From NCBI RefSeq assembly GCF_009665255.1, contig NZ_CP035686.1, forward strand, positions 1 to 64,000: DNA of 64,000 nt, read 5' to 3'. The position numbers and the translations under genes are program-made. Within the stretch, counting starts at the first letter, position 1, and each line of letters begins with the position of its first letter. Below the pieces are notes generated by a model. It did not search any database. It was given only the letters and a program-made list of their open reading frames with translations, and was not told the origin of the DNA. This DNA is from Vibrio metoecus. Its GTDB lineage: Bacteria; Pseudomonadota; Gammaproteobacteria; Enterobacterales; Vibrionaceae. Positions 51,442 through 60,036 of this stretch are shown piece by piece.

Positions 51442-52359
51442 ATGAATAACTCTGTGCAAATTTGGTTGGATGCCGCGCGTCCGAAAACCTTGCCTCTGGC
51501 TTTGATCTCAATTTTAACTGGGAGCGCATTAGCGTTTTCGGCCGGACATTTTCATTGGCTTATCGCTGTGTTGGCGCTAGTGACCGCAACTTTGCTGCAA
51601 ATTTTGTCCAATCTTGCCAATGATTATGGCGATGCGGTGAAAGGCACCGACAACCATGCTCGCTTGGGGCCGATGCGCGCGATTCAATCAGGTGCGGTGA
51701 GCTTAAGTGATATGAAGCGGGCGATGGGTGTCAATGTACTGCTGACTATGGTTTCAGGCTTGGCGTTAGTGCTGTATGCCTTTGACAATTTGCAAAATAT
51801 TCTGATGTTTATCGCCTTGGGCGTGCTAGCGATTCTGGCGGCGATTGCGTACACCGTAGGCAATAAACCCTATGGTTATGTCGGGCTTGGCGATCTATCG
51901 GTATTCCTGTTTTTTGGTTTGCTTGGTGTTTCAGGCAGCTTCTTTTTGCACACTGGCTACATTGAATGGAGCCTGTTATTGCCGTCTTTAGGGTGTGGTT
52001 TGCTCGCGGTGGCGGTACTCAACGTCAACAATATGCGCGATATTGAAAACGATGCCTTGTGTGGTAAACGTACTGTTGCAGTGCGCTTAGGACAAGTGCG
52101 CGCCAAGCAGTACCATTTTGCTTTGTTGTTTGGTGCCGTTGCAGCGTTTGCGGCCTACTTGGTGCTGCAAGATAAACCACTGTGGATCAGCTTGCCATTT
52201 CTACTTTGCCTGTCGGTGGTGACGCGTCATGGTCGCGAAGTGTGGTTTACTGAGCAGCCTGCGCAAATTGCCCCGATGATGCCTGTGGTCGTAAAGACCT
52301 CAGTGATCACCAACCTTTTGTTTGTAGGAGTGATCATTGCCCAAACTCTGACAAGTTAA
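51442..52359 (+). CDS. menA: 1,4-dihydroxy-2-naphthoate polyprenyltransferase
   Basis: MenA attaches the polyprenyl chain to dihydroxynaphthoate, giving demethylmenaquinone, the carrier used by fumarate reductase. The 305-residue UbiA-superfamily protein has about nine membrane segments. Its two Asp-rich prenyl-diphosphate sites are NLANDYGDAVKG near residue 58 and NNMRDIENDALCGKRT near residue 195. It starts MNNSVQIWLDAARPKTLPLA. The ribosome binding site is weak. It lies between hslU and rraA, as in E. coli. Confidence 0.95.
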   Translation: MNNSVQIWLDAARPKTLPLALISILTGSALAFSAGHFHWLIAVLALVTATLLQILSNLANDYGDAVKGTDNHARLGPMRAIQSGAVSLSDMKRAMGVNVLLTMVSGLALVLYAFDNLQNILMFIALGVLAILAAIAYTVGNKPYGYVGLGDLSVFLFFGLLGVSGSFFLHTGYIEWSLLLPSLGCGLLAVAVLNVNNMRDIENDALCGKRTVAVRLGQVRAKQYHFALLFGAVAAFAAYLVLQDKPLWISLPFLLCLSVVTRHGREVWFTEQPAQIAPMMPVVVKTSVITNLLFVGVIIAQTLTS

Positions 52360-52433
52360 TTTGCACTCTGTCATTGCAATGACTCAATCACTCTATATAC
52401 TCGATGGAAGACTTTCGCTAAGAGAACAAAGCT

Positions 52434-52955
52434 ATGGAATACAATACTTCAGCGCTGTGTGATATCTATCTCGACCAAGTCGATGTCGTGGAGCCAATGT
52501 TCAGCAACTTTGGCGGCTGTGCATCTTTTGCCGGCCAGATCACCACGATCAAATGTTATGAAGACAATGGCTTGATTCGTGAAACGCTTGAGCAAGATGG
52601 TCTTGGCCGTATTTTGCTGATTGATGGCGGTGGTTCGCTGCGTCGTGCATTAATTGATGCCGAGTTGGCCGCTCTAGCGGAAGAAAATGAGTGGGAAGGC
52701 ATTGTGGTGTATGGCAGTGTCCGTGAAGTGGATGAATTGGAAGAGATGAGCATTGGCATTCAAGCCATCGCTTCGATTCCAGTCGGCGCAACCTCGCAAG
52801 GCGTAGGGGAAGTGGACATTCCGGTCAATTTCGGCGGTGTCACTTTCCTACCTGAAGATTATCTGTATGCCGACAATACCGGCATCATCATCTCGCAAGA
52901 GCCGCTGAGTGCGGATTTAGGTGAGCAAGAAGAAGAGGAAGATGAGCTGCTGTAA
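52434..52955 (+). CDS. rraA: Regulator of ribonuclease activity A
   Basis: RraA binds RNase E and inhibits it, changing mRNA decay. The 173-residue protein begins MEYNTSALCDIYLDQVDVVEP and has the family core GRILLIDGGGSLRRALIDAELAALA and PEDYLYADNTGIIIS. It ends with an unusually acidic run (EEEEDELL) that extends beyond the 161-residue E. coli protein. It was once misnamed menG because it follows menA. AGAG precedes the ATG. Confidence 0.95.
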   Translation: MEYNTSALCDIYLDQVDVVEPMFSNFGGCASFAGQITTIKCYEDNGLIRETLEQDGLGRILLIDGGGSLRRALIDAELAALAEENEWEGIVVYGSVREVDELEEMSIGIQAIASIPVGATSQGVGEVDIPVNFGGVTFLPEDYLYADNTGIIISQEPLSADLGEQEEEEDELL

Positions 52956-52980
52956 GCGCACTCACTTGTCCTAAGAATCG

Positions 52981-53010
52981 AAAAAGCCGATGTGAATGCA
53001 TCGGCTTTTT
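52981..53010. terminator. Bidirectional terminator between rraA and the MATE gene
   Basis: AGCCGATG (52985-52992) pairs with CATCGGCT (52999-53006), with A- and T-runs outside, between convergent genes. Confidence 0.9.
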
Positions 53011-53011
53011 G

Positions 53012-54415
53012 TCATTTATCGGCTTCGTGCACTGATCCAAAGTTTGGAGTAAGCTGCTGACGCCGTAATCTCAGTGCATACAAATAACCTAATAACCCAC
53101 CCAGTACGTTACCTACTGCAATGCCAATAAATAACCCTTCAATGTTGTACAGAGTGCCTCCAATCCAAGCTGCGGGTAAAGTAAACACAAACAGGCGCAT
53201 AAAGCTCCATTGAAAGGCTTTGAGTGGCTTATGTAAGGCGTTGAGGGCGGAAACCAACATCATGACTACGCCCTGGAAGCCATAGCTGACTGGTACGACT
53301 AACAGATAGTGCCATAGCAGATCGCGCACCGCTTGCTCTTGAGAAAACAGCGCCGACAGTGGAATGCTCAGTGGTACCATCATGATAAACACCATCAGCT
53401 GAAACAACAGAGAAAAACGTAGGCTCAGAAAGAGCCCGGAAAAGCTGCGCGCAGGATTTTGCGCCCCAAGATTTTGCGCCATAAAGGGTGTGAGAGCTGA
53501 AGTAAGTGACATCAGTACCAAAATCAGAATCGACTCAATGCGCTGCGCCGCACCATACGCGGCAACCGCTGCGGTGCCGTGGTTCGAGAGCATCATCATG
53601 AGTAGCGCACCAGAGATCGGGTTCATTGCAGTGGAAAGCGCTGCAGGAGTGCCAATTTTTAAAATCTGTTGCCAATCATGGCGCAGATGGGGCAGTGACG
53701 GCATAGCGAGCAATTTTTCACGCTTAATCAGCAGATACAGCGAACCGATTAATGCCCCCAGCCAAGAGAAGGCACTGGCAATCGCAGCACCTTGGATACC
53801 AAGTTCAGGAAATGGGCCGTAGCCAAAAATCAGTAGTGGGTCGAGCGCGCCGTTAATCAGCCCCGCCAGCATCATAATTTTGGCGGGTGTTTTAGTATCG
53901 CCAGTGGCGCGAATCGCGCTATTGCCAGCCATAGGTAGCACGAGCAGTGGAATCGTGAGATACCAGACCACCATGTACTCTTTGATAAGCGGGATCAGCT
54001 CATGGCTGGCACCAAGCATCAAAAACAGCGGTTCTATGCTCAATAAACCGAGTGTTGAAGCGGCGGCCACGAGCAATAAGGCTAGCAGTAACCCATGACT
54101 AGAAACGCGCGCGGCTTGTCGTCCATCCCCTTGTCCGAGCAAGCGCCCTATGCAAGTGGATAATCCAACCCCAATGCCCATCGTAATACAGTTGACCGCA
54201 AAGGTGACCGGAAAGGTATAACTGATCGCCGCCAGCGCCTGTGTTCCTAGTAAGGAGATAAAGAAAGTATCGACGAGGTTGAACATCAAAATGGCCACTA
54301 AACCGAAAATCATCGGCACGGTCATTTGTCGTAAAACGAGAGAAATAGGGGCTGAAAGCAGACCGTGTTTATCTTGCATAGGATGGTGCGCGCGAAGGAA
54401 CAAGGTGCCTAGCAT
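53012..54415 (-). CDS. MATE family multidrug/Na+ efflux transporter
   Basis: This 467-residue inner-membrane protein belongs to the MATE (multidrug and toxin extrusion) family. It has about 12 hydrophobic segments in two related halves, with motifs MIFGLVAILMFNLVDTFFISLLG and NSAIRATGDTKTPAKIMMLAG, the latter a typical MATE stretch. Substrates cannot be told from sequence. The start is uncertain: ATG at 54415 is taken, while an internal Met at 54379 (MQDKHGLLSAPISLVL) resembles the usual MATE N terminus. Neither has a strong ribosome binding site. Confidence 0.88.
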   Translation of the reverse strand: MLGTLFLRAHHPMQDKHGLLSAPISLVLRQMTVPMIFGLVAILMFNLVDTFFISLLGTQALAAISYTFPVTFAVNCITMGIGVGLSTCIGRLLGQGDGRQAARVSSHGLLLALLLVAAASTLGLLSIEPLFLMLGASHELIPLIKEYMVVWYLTIPLLVLPMAGNSAIRATGDTKTPAKIMMLAGLINGALDPLLIFGYGPFPELGIQGAAIASAFSWLGALIGSLYLLIKREKLLAMPSLPHLRHDWQQILKIGTPAALSTAMNPISGALLMMMLSNHGTAAVAAYGAAQRIESILILVLMSLTSALTPFMAQNLGAQNPARSFSGLFLSLRFSLLFQLMVFIMMVPLSIPLSALFSQEQAVRDLLWHYLLVVPVSYGFQGVVMMLVSALNALHKPLKAFQWSFMRLFVFTLPAAWIGGTLYNIEGLFIGIAVGNVLGGLLGYLYALRLRRQQLTPNFGSVHEADK

Positions 54416-54483
54416 ACCTGAACTTAAAAACAGGGACTAGGGAAGGGAACCTAAGGGGTGAATCGCAAGATGTTAAAAAGAAT

Positions 54484-54506
54484 AAGGCCAGCATTATGCT
54501 GGCCTT
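54484..54506 (-). terminator. Intrinsic terminator after tpiA
   Basis: AAGGCCAGCAT and ATGCTGGCCTT form an 11-bp perfect repeat. On the minus strand it continues ATTCTTTTT. Confidence 0.85.
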
Positions 54507-54532
54507 GAACGATAGGTTGCGAGAGTCGCAAA

Positions 54533-55306
54533 TTACGCTTTTTTCGCTTCAGCTGCTGCTTTCGCGATCGCGGCAAAGCCTTTCGCATCCAGTGATGCAC
54601 CGCCAACCAGCGCACCATCGATGTCTGGTTGTGCAAAGTAAGACGCTGCGTTTTCTGGTTTTACAGAACCGCCGTACTGGATGATCACTTGCTCTGCTAC
54701 TGCAGCATCTTTCGCTGCGATCAGTGCACGGATTGACGCGTGGATACGCTGTGCATCATCTGCTGTTGCTGCTTTACCAGTACCGATCGCCCAGATTGGT
54801 TCGTAAGCGATGATCGCGCCGTTTAGGGCTTCAACACCGTAAGCGTCGATCACTGCGTTGATTTGGCGAGCACATACCGCTTCTGTTTCGCCCGCTTCGT
54901 TTTGCGCTTCAGTTTCACCGATACAGAATACTGGCGTTAGGCCGTTTTCTTTCAGGAACGCAAATTTCTTAGCGACGAACTCATCTGATTCTTTGTGGTA
55001 ATCACGACGCTCAGAGTGACCGATGATGATGTGCGAAGCACCGAAATCTTTCAGCATCGCAGGAGACATATCACCGGTGTACGCACCGCTGTTGTGAGTA
55101 TCGGTGTTTTGCGCACCTAGGATCAGCTTGTTGCCGCCTTCTTTGATCAGGCGCTCTGCCATATCCAAATACATTGCTGGTGGCGCAACGACTACATCAA
55201 CACCCGCAACACCTTCAAGTTCTGCATTCAAGCCGTTTAGCAGGTCAGTGACCATAGCTTTGCTGCCATTCAGTTTCCAGTTACCCATCACAACAGGACG
55301 ACGCAT
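54533..55306 (-). CDS. tpiA: Triosephosphate isomerase
   Basis: TpiA interconverts dihydroxyacetone phosphate and glyceraldehyde 3-phosphate. The 257-residue protein begins MRRPVVMGNWKLNGSKAMV. The catalytic Lys is in NWKLNG, the His in IIGHSERRDYH near residue 95, and the Glu in AYEPIWAIGTGKAAT near residue 168. ATG at 55306 has GGAG eight bases before it and is preferred over 55330. The C terminus is rich in Ala and Lys. Confidence 0.97.
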   Translation of the reverse strand: MRRPVVMGNWKLNGSKAMVTDLLNGLNAELEGVAGVDVVVAPPAMYLDMAERLIKEGGNKLILGAQNTDTHNSGAYTGDMSPAMLKDFGASHIIIGHSERRDYHKESDEFVAKKFAFLKENGLTPVFCIGETEAQNEAGETEAVCARQINAVIDAYGVEALNGAIIAYEPIWAIGTGKAATADDAQRIHASIRALIAAKDAAVAEQVIIQYGGSVKPENAASYFAQPDIDGALVGGASLDAKGFAAIAKAAAEAKKA

Positions 55307-55549
55307 AGGAATATCTCCATATCTAATCAATGTAAAAAATAAACTCGCAGGACTATAGCAGAATAAATTCGTCAGATCATGACTCGTATCATGTCTTTAT
55401 GGGATCTCACAGACGCGACAAATCAGCAATCGAGTGATCTCAGTGACAGATTATTCGGTAGTGGCTCGGTTTTTGTGGTTTAACTTGTTATTACTATTCC
55501 TCTCTTTAAGTCGGAACTACTTTTATCCACTGTTAGCAAGGAACTGCCA

Positions 55550-55900
55550 ATGCCCAATCTCGTTATGGAATACTCAAATTCAGTCGATGAACGCATCAAC
55601 GTGCAAGGACTATTGGAAGATTTGCATCAAGCCGCGATTGATTCAGGACTGTTTGAAACAAGTTCGGTAAAATCCCGTGCACTGCGCTGCCACCATTGGT
55701 TGATTGGCGATGAAGGCGACAGCGTCGATTTTATTCACATCAGCTTTGAGCTGTTAGCAGGACGCAGTGCGGAGCAAAAACGTGAATTATCGCGTAAGCT
55801 AATGGAGATTTTGGTGGCGAAAGCCAGTCATGTACGCAGTTTGACCATTAATATTCGAGATATGGACACGGACTGCTTTCAAAAAGTCATCAATCGATGA
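55550..55900 (+). CDS. 5-carboxymethyl-2-hydroxymuconate isomerase family (tautomerase) protein
   Basis: This 116-residue protein matches the CHMI family: it begins MPNLVMEYSNSVDE, so after Met removal the N-terminal Pro is the catalytic base of the tautomerase superfamily. The stretches VKSRALRCHHWLIGD and VDFIHISFELLAGRSAEQKRELS follow the family pattern. In E. coli strains that grow on homoprotocatechuate, HpaF catalyses this step, but no other hpa gene is seen nearby, so the real substrate here is open. It has AGCAAGGA before the ATG and lies 19 bp ahead of the DUF805 gene. Confidence 0.85.
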   Translation: MPNLVMEYSNSVDERINVQGLLEDLHQAAIDSGLFETSSVKSRALRCHHWLIGDEGDSVDFIHISFELLAGRSAEQKRELSRKLMEILVAKASHVRSLTINIRDMDTDCFQKVINR

Positions 55901-55919
55901 TCTTGTTTAGGTAAAAATC

Positions 55920-56360
55920 ATGTCGTTACAAACACTGTTGTTTTCTTTTCAGGGGCGTATTGGACGCCAAACGTTCTGGCTGTGGAACATCTGTTACTAC
56001 GCGATGATCGCGGGGTTTGCGATTGGATCTAATCAGTTGTTTCCGGATGTCGCACACCTGATCTTGCCAGTTTTTCTGCTGTTGGTTTTAGTTCCGGATT
56101 TAGCGATTACTGCCAAACGGTGGCATGACCGTGATAAATCCAGCTGGTGGCTGCTGCTGAATGTTCCTTTGGTGATTGGTCGCATGACATTGCCAGCCGG
56201 AGAGTTGGCGGCTAGTGCGCAACCTGGTGTGATGGAAACGCTAGTGTCGTTAGTTGCACTACTGTGTGGGGCATGGATTCTGGTGGAGTGTGGATTTCTT
56301 GCTGGGAGTGACGGCCATAACCGATTTGGTCCACAACCTCAAGGGTTGAAAAAAGCCTAA
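55920..56360 (+). CDS. DUF805 membrane protein
   Basis: This 146-residue inner-membrane protein has about four hydrophobic segments. The DUF805 hallmarks are the N-terminal FSFQGRIGRQTFWLW, the TAKRWHDRDKSSWW motif in the middle, and SDGHNRFGPQP at the end. The family has no established function. It follows the CHMI-type gene closely, suggesting an operon. Confidence 0.85.
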   Translation: MSLQTLLFSFQGRIGRQTFWLWNICYYAMIAGFAIGSNQLFPDVAHLILPVFLLLVLVPDLAITAKRWHDRDKSSWWLLLNVPLVIGRMTLPAGELAASAQPGVMETLVSLVALLCGAWILVECGFLAGSDGHNRFGPQPQGLKKA

Positions 56361-56373
56361 ACGTAGGGTTGAG

Positions 56374-56403
56374 ATGAAGAGGAGGCGAATGCCTCCTCTT
56401 CAT
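56374..56403. terminator. Hairpin between the DUF805 and DUF3135 genes
   Basis: ATGAAGAGGAGGC (56374-56386) pairs with GCCTCCTCTTCAT (56391-56403) around GAAT. The stem is perfect at 13 bp; the following TTTATT is a weak U-run, so it is a probable bidirectional terminator. Confidence 0.75.
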
Positions 56404-56433
56404 TTATTCGATGCTGACGCTTGTAAAGCGCGA

Positions 56434-56793
56434 TTAACGCCAGCCATCGTCCTGAACGGCTCGTGGGCGAAATGGCACAATTTCAGCAACGGTGTTTTGC
56501 TGCAAATCCCCATCCAACGCATTACGAAAACGCACCATTTGTTGGCTGAGCTCGCGCATCAAAATAACATTGGTGTGTACTGGGTTTTTGCACTGGCCCA
56601 CGACTCGATCGATATGGCTTTGTTGCGCCCAGAGTCGATTCTGCATAGCAAGTGAAGCGGAGAGAATCATCTCTTCGCACATCTCTTTTTTAAACTGCTC
56701 AAAAGCATCGGGATGATGTTTCGCAAGGGCAACCAACTCATCAAAAGGTGGTAATACCTGATTATAGGGTTCGGGTAAATGAGGGGGTGTCAT
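56434..56793 (-). CDS. DUF3135 protein
   Basis: This small soluble protein of about 119 residues starts MTPPHLPEPYNQVLPPFDEL and carries ALAKHHPDAFEQFKKEMCEEMI, the recognisable DUF3135 stretch. No catalytic motif or membrane segment is visible. The ATG at 56793 is chosen because GGAGG lies well placed upstream; a frame from 56835 adds 14 residues. It follows the helix-turn-helix gene on the same strand with about 130 bp between. Confidence 0.8.
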   Translation of the reverse strand: MTPPHLPEPYNQVLPPFDELVALAKHHPDAFEQFKKEMCEEMILSASLAMQNRLWAQQSHIDRVVGQCKNPVHTNVILMRELSQQMVRFRNALDGDLQQNTVAEIVPFRPRAVQDDGWR

Positions 56794-56925
56794 GTTTCGA
56801 TCCTCCGCCTTTTGGCAAACTGATGCTTTTATCAACAGTTCAAGCTTAAGCGATTTTTATTGAGCTTGGCGGAACGAATGTCGAGCTTCTTATAAATAAG
56901 ACAGAATTGGTCGACATGGTGTTTG

Positions 56926-57543
56926 TCATCGCGCTGAAATGAAGTAAGTGCAGCGACGCTCTCCGCTAACAATGTGTTCGCGGCGTTCGATGTGGCAGCC
57001 TTCTCCCAATAAGCGACGAAAGACATTTAACTCAGATTGGCACAGGTTTGGGCAGCGAGTCGCGGCTTTACAAATTGGGCAGTGGTTTTCGATCAAGATA
57101 AATCCTTGATCACGGATTTCTAGCTCAGCCATGTAGCCTTCTTGTTCACGCAGCGCCACTAAAGCTTCGAGCTTATCTTGTAAAGAATGGCAGTGGGTTA
57201 AGGCCTGTTGGTAAGCGGCGAAAGTTTGCGCTTCTCGTTCCGCTGCGACTTTGGCTAATCCTTCTTGCCCAAAAATATGCTCAACCGCATCAATTACTTG
57301 AATGGTCAGTTCACCATGACGATCGGCAAACTGATTGTGTCCTTTCGCCGTTAAAGACCAGTGGCGAGTTGGGCGGCCGACTTTCACTTTCACATCATAA
57401 AACGAGAGTACACCGTCATCTTCCAAACTTTGCAAATGCTGACGAGCACCCATGGTCGTAATGCCTAGGTCTTCAGCAAGTTGTTTGGCGGTTACGGAGC
57501 CTTCACGTTTAATGGTGTGAAGAATGCGGTCAACCGTTTTCAT
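56926..57543 (-). CDS. SufR-like winged-helix regulator with C-terminal cysteine cluster
   Basis: This 205-residue predicted regulator has an N-terminal winged helix (about residues 1-75: MKTVDRILHTIKREGSVTAK, then QLAEDLGITTMGARQHLQSL). A central helical region follows. The C-terminal ligand domain has cysteines in NHCPICKAATRCPNLCQ, GCHIERR and ERRCTYF. This spacing resembles iron-sulfur-sensing SufR/COG2345 proteins, so an Fe-S cluster or metal ligand is inferred. A GCGCTGA-N13-TCAGCGC repeat lies 34-60 bp upstream and may be its own operator. Targets are unknown; groESL diverges from it but has its own heat-shock promoter. Confidence 0.8.
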   Translation of the reverse strand: MKTVDRILHTIKREGSVTAKQLAEDLGITTMGARQHLQSLEDDGVLSFYDVKVKVGRPTRHWSLTAKGHNQFADRHGELTIQVIDAVEHIFGQEGLAKVAAEREAQTFAAYQQALTHCHSLQDKLEALVALREQEGYMAELEIRDQGFILIENHCPICKAATRCPNLCQSELNVFRRLLGEGCHIERREHIVSGERRCTYFISAR

Positions 57544-57576
57544 CGTCTCTGGTTATCCTTGTTCTAAAAGGTTGGG

Positions 57577-57603
57577 GCGCTGATTTGTGTTGAGTGTCAG
57601 CGC
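57577..57603 (-). promoter_or_regulatory. Inverted repeat upstream of the SufR-like regulator
   Basis: GCGCTGA and TCAGCGC are 7-bp arms separated by 13 nt, 34-60 bp before the regulator start. This suits an autoregulatory operator; unproven. The rest of 57604-57740 shows no recognised motif. Confidence 0.4.
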
Positions 57604-57751
57604 ATCTCTTCTCTGTCGTTATTATGGAACGCGAATTTAATAAAGCAAACCATTTACTATATCGATGATCGCCACCGCTCACTTACCAAGGAAAGAGGAG
57701 GGGTTGGTGTTTGAAAATGTTAATTTAATCACGTTTTTTTACGCTTGCCCC

Positions 57752-57780
57752 CTTGGGATATGGCACAACTTACCCCACAT
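57752..57780 (+). promoter_or_regulatory. Sigma-32 heat-shock promoter of groESL
   Basis: CTTGGG (57752-57757, preceded by CCCC) and CCCCACAT (57773-57780) are 15 bp apart, the same spacing as in the hslVU promoter here. The -10 is a good sigma-32 match and the -35 keeps CTTG. It lies 67 bp before groES. Confidence 0.75.
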
Positions 57781-57847
57781 AAGTGACACATGCTGATGAT
57801 CAGCGTTTTATCAACCATACGGAAAATTAAATCAGGAGAGACGACCG

Positions 57848-58138
57848 ATGAATATTCGTCCATTACATGACCGAGTGATCGTTGAACGCCAAGAAGTTGA
57901 ATCAAAATCTGCTGGTGGAATTGTTCTAACTGGTTCTGCGGCGGAAAAATCAACGCGCGGTAAAGTGTTGGCTGTTGGTAAAGGCCGCATTCTAGAGAAC
58001 GGTTCTGTTCAACCTTTGGACGTCAAAGTAGGCGACACCGTGATCTTCGCAGAAAGCTACGGCACAAAAACAGAAAAGATCGATGGCAAAGAAGTGCTGA
58101 TCTTGGCTGAACATGACATTTTGGCAATCGTTGAATAA
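57848..58138 (+). CDS. groES: Co-chaperonin GroES
   Basis: GroES is the heptameric lid of the GroEL folding chamber. The 96 residues begin MNIRPLHDRVIVERQEVESKSAGGIVLTGSA, including the mobile loop SAGGIVLTGSAAEKS, and end VLILAEHDILAIVE. CAGGAGAG precedes the ATG. groEL follows 53 bp later and both are under the sigma-32 promoter. Confidence 0.98.
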   Translation: MNIRPLHDRVIVERQEVESKSAGGIVLTGSAAEKSTRGKVLAVGKGRILENGSVQPLDVKVGDTVIFAESYGTKTEKIDGKEVLILAEHDILAIVE

Positions 58139-58191
58139 TTGATTCTGAATCCCAACGAAATCAATAACTGAATTTAGAAAGGAAATGAAAA

Positions 58192-59826
58192 ATGGCTGCT
58201 AAAGACGTACGTTTTGGTAATGACGCTCGTGTAAAAATGCTAGAAGGCGTAAACATTCTAGCCGATGCGGTAAAAGTAACCTTAGGCCCTAAAGGCCGTA
58301 ACGTGGTTCTCGACAAATCTTTCGGTGCACCAACCATTACTAAAGATGGTGTATCTGTGGCGCGTGAAATTGAACTGGAAGACAAATTCCAGAACATGGG
58401 CGCACAAATGGTGAAAGAAGTCGCTTCTCAAGCCAACGATGCGGCGGGCGACGGTACAACCACAGCCACCGTACTGGCTCAAGCGATTGTGAATGAAGGC
58501 CTAAAAGCGGTAGCGGCAGGCATGAACCCAATGGATCTGAAGCGCGGTATCGATAAAGCGGTTATCGCTGCGGTAGAAGAGTTGAAAGCACTGTCAGTGA
58601 CTTGTGCCGATACTAAAGCGATTGCGCAAGTAGGTACTATCTCCGCTAACTCAGACTCTAGCGTGGGCAACATCATTGCTGAAGCGATGGAAAAAGTGGG
58701 TCGCGATGGCGTGATCACCGTTGAAGAAGGCCAAGCGCTGCAAGACGAGCTGGATGTGGTAGAGGGTATGCAGTTTGACCGTGGCTACCTGTCACCGTAC
58801 TTCATCAACAACCAAGAATCAGGCAGCGTAGAACTGGATAACCCATTCATCCTGCTGGTGGATAAGAAAATTTCTAACATCCGTGAACTGCTGCCAGTAC
58901 TGGAAGGCGTGGCAAAAGCCTCTCGTCCACTGCTGATCGTGGCTGAAGATGTGGAAGGCGAAGCGCTGGCGACTCTGGTTGTGAACAACATGCGTGGTAT
59001 CGTGAAAGTAGCGGCAGTCAAAGCACCTGGCTTTGGTGATCGTCGTAAAGCGATGCTGCAAGATATCGCGATTCTGACTGGCGGTGTTGTGATCTCTGAA
59101 GAGATCGGTCTGGAGCTGGAAAAAGCGACTCTGGAAGACCTAGGTCAAGCGAAACGCGTTTCTATCACCAAAGAAAACTCAACCATCATTGATGGTGCTG
59201 GCGATCAAGCTGCGATCCAAGGTCGTGTTGCGCAGATCCGTCAACAAATCGAAGAAGCCACTTCTGACTACGACAAAGAGAAACTGCAAGAGCGCGTAGC
59301 AAAACTGGCTGGCGGCGTTGCGGTTATCAAAGTGGGCGCTGCGACTGAAGTTGAAATGAAAGAGAAGAAAGATCGCGTAGAAGACGCGCTGCACGCGACT
59401 CGCGCTGCGGTAGAAGAAGGCGTGGTAGCCGGTGGTGGCGTAGCCCTGATCCGTGCTGCATCTAAGCTATCTTCTCTAGAAGGCGACAACGAAGAGCAAA
59501 ACGTAGGTATCCGTGTGGCACTACGTGCAATGGAAGCGCCACTGCGTCAAATCGTGAAAAACGCGGGTGACGAAGAGTCAGTGGTTGCGAACAACGTACG
59601 TGCAGGCGAAGGTAACTACGGTTACAACGCGGCAACTGGCGTTTACGGCGACATGATCGAAATGGGTATTCTGGATCCAACCAAAGTAACCCGTTCTGCT
59701 CTGCAATTCGCAGCTTCTGTTGCGGGTCTAATGATCACCACTGAAGCGATGATCACTGAACTGCCGAAGAAAGATGCACCAGCAATGCCAGACATGGGCA
59801 TGGGTGGCATGGGCGGCATGATGTAA
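58192..59826 (+). CDS. groEL: Chaperonin GroEL
   Basis: GroEL is the ATP-driven 60-kDa chaperonin. The 544-residue protein starts MAAKDVRFGNDARVKMLEGV. It has the ATP-binding DGTTTATVLAQ near residue 87, the apical domain around residues 190-375, catalytic Asp in AGGVALIRA- and YGYNAATG-type equatorial motifs, and the flexible GGM-repeat tail (MGMGGMGGMM). AGGAAATG- precedes the ATG. It ends at a strong terminator. The long Gly-Met tail marks the main housekeeping GroEL type. Confidence 0.98.
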   Translation: MAAKDVRFGNDARVKMLEGVNILADAVKVTLGPKGRNVVLDKSFGAPTITKDGVSVAREIELEDKFQNMGAQMVKEVASQANDAAGDGTTTATVLAQAIVNEGLKAVAAGMNPMDLKRGIDKAVIAAVEELKALSVTCADTKAIAQVGTISANSDSSVGNIIAEAMEKVGRDGVITVEEGQALQDELDVVEGMQFDRGYLSPYFINNQESGSVELDNPFILLVDKKISNIRELLPVLEGVAKASRPLLIVAEDVEGEALATLVVNNMRGIVKVAAVKAPGFGDRRKAMLQDIAILTGGVVISEEIGLELEKATLEDLGQAKRVSITKENSTIIDGAGDQAAIQGRVAQIRQQIEEATSDYDKEKLQERVAKLAGGVAVIKVGAATEVEMKEKKDRVEDALHATRAAVEEGVVAGGGVALIRAASKLSSLEGDNEEQNVGIRVALRAMEAPLRQIVKNAGDEESVVANNVRAGEGNYGYNAATGVYGDMIEMGILDPTKVTRSALQFAASVAGLMITTEAMITELPKKDAPAMPDMGMGGMGGMM

Positions 59827-59841
59827 TAATCCCCCTTAGCC

Positions 59842-59872
59842 GAAAAAACCGGAGCCCAAGCTCCGGTTTTTT
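59842..59872 (+). terminator. Intrinsic terminator after groEL
   Basis: AAAAACCGGAG (59844-59854) pairs with CTCCGGTTTTT (59861-59871) around a 6-nt loop, followed by TT. Confidence 0.92.
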
Positions 59873-60036
59873 TATGCCGTTTTTATCGCAAAGCAGCGTG
59901 AGTATTGGTAAGTATAGCGAAGTGAATGCCTATAAACTGTGCGGAAAACTGACACAATATTCACATTACCTTATGCAAGATATGGATAATGTTGCTCAGT
60001 TTTCCCCCTTGTCCATCCTGATTGGAGGTTATTTTT

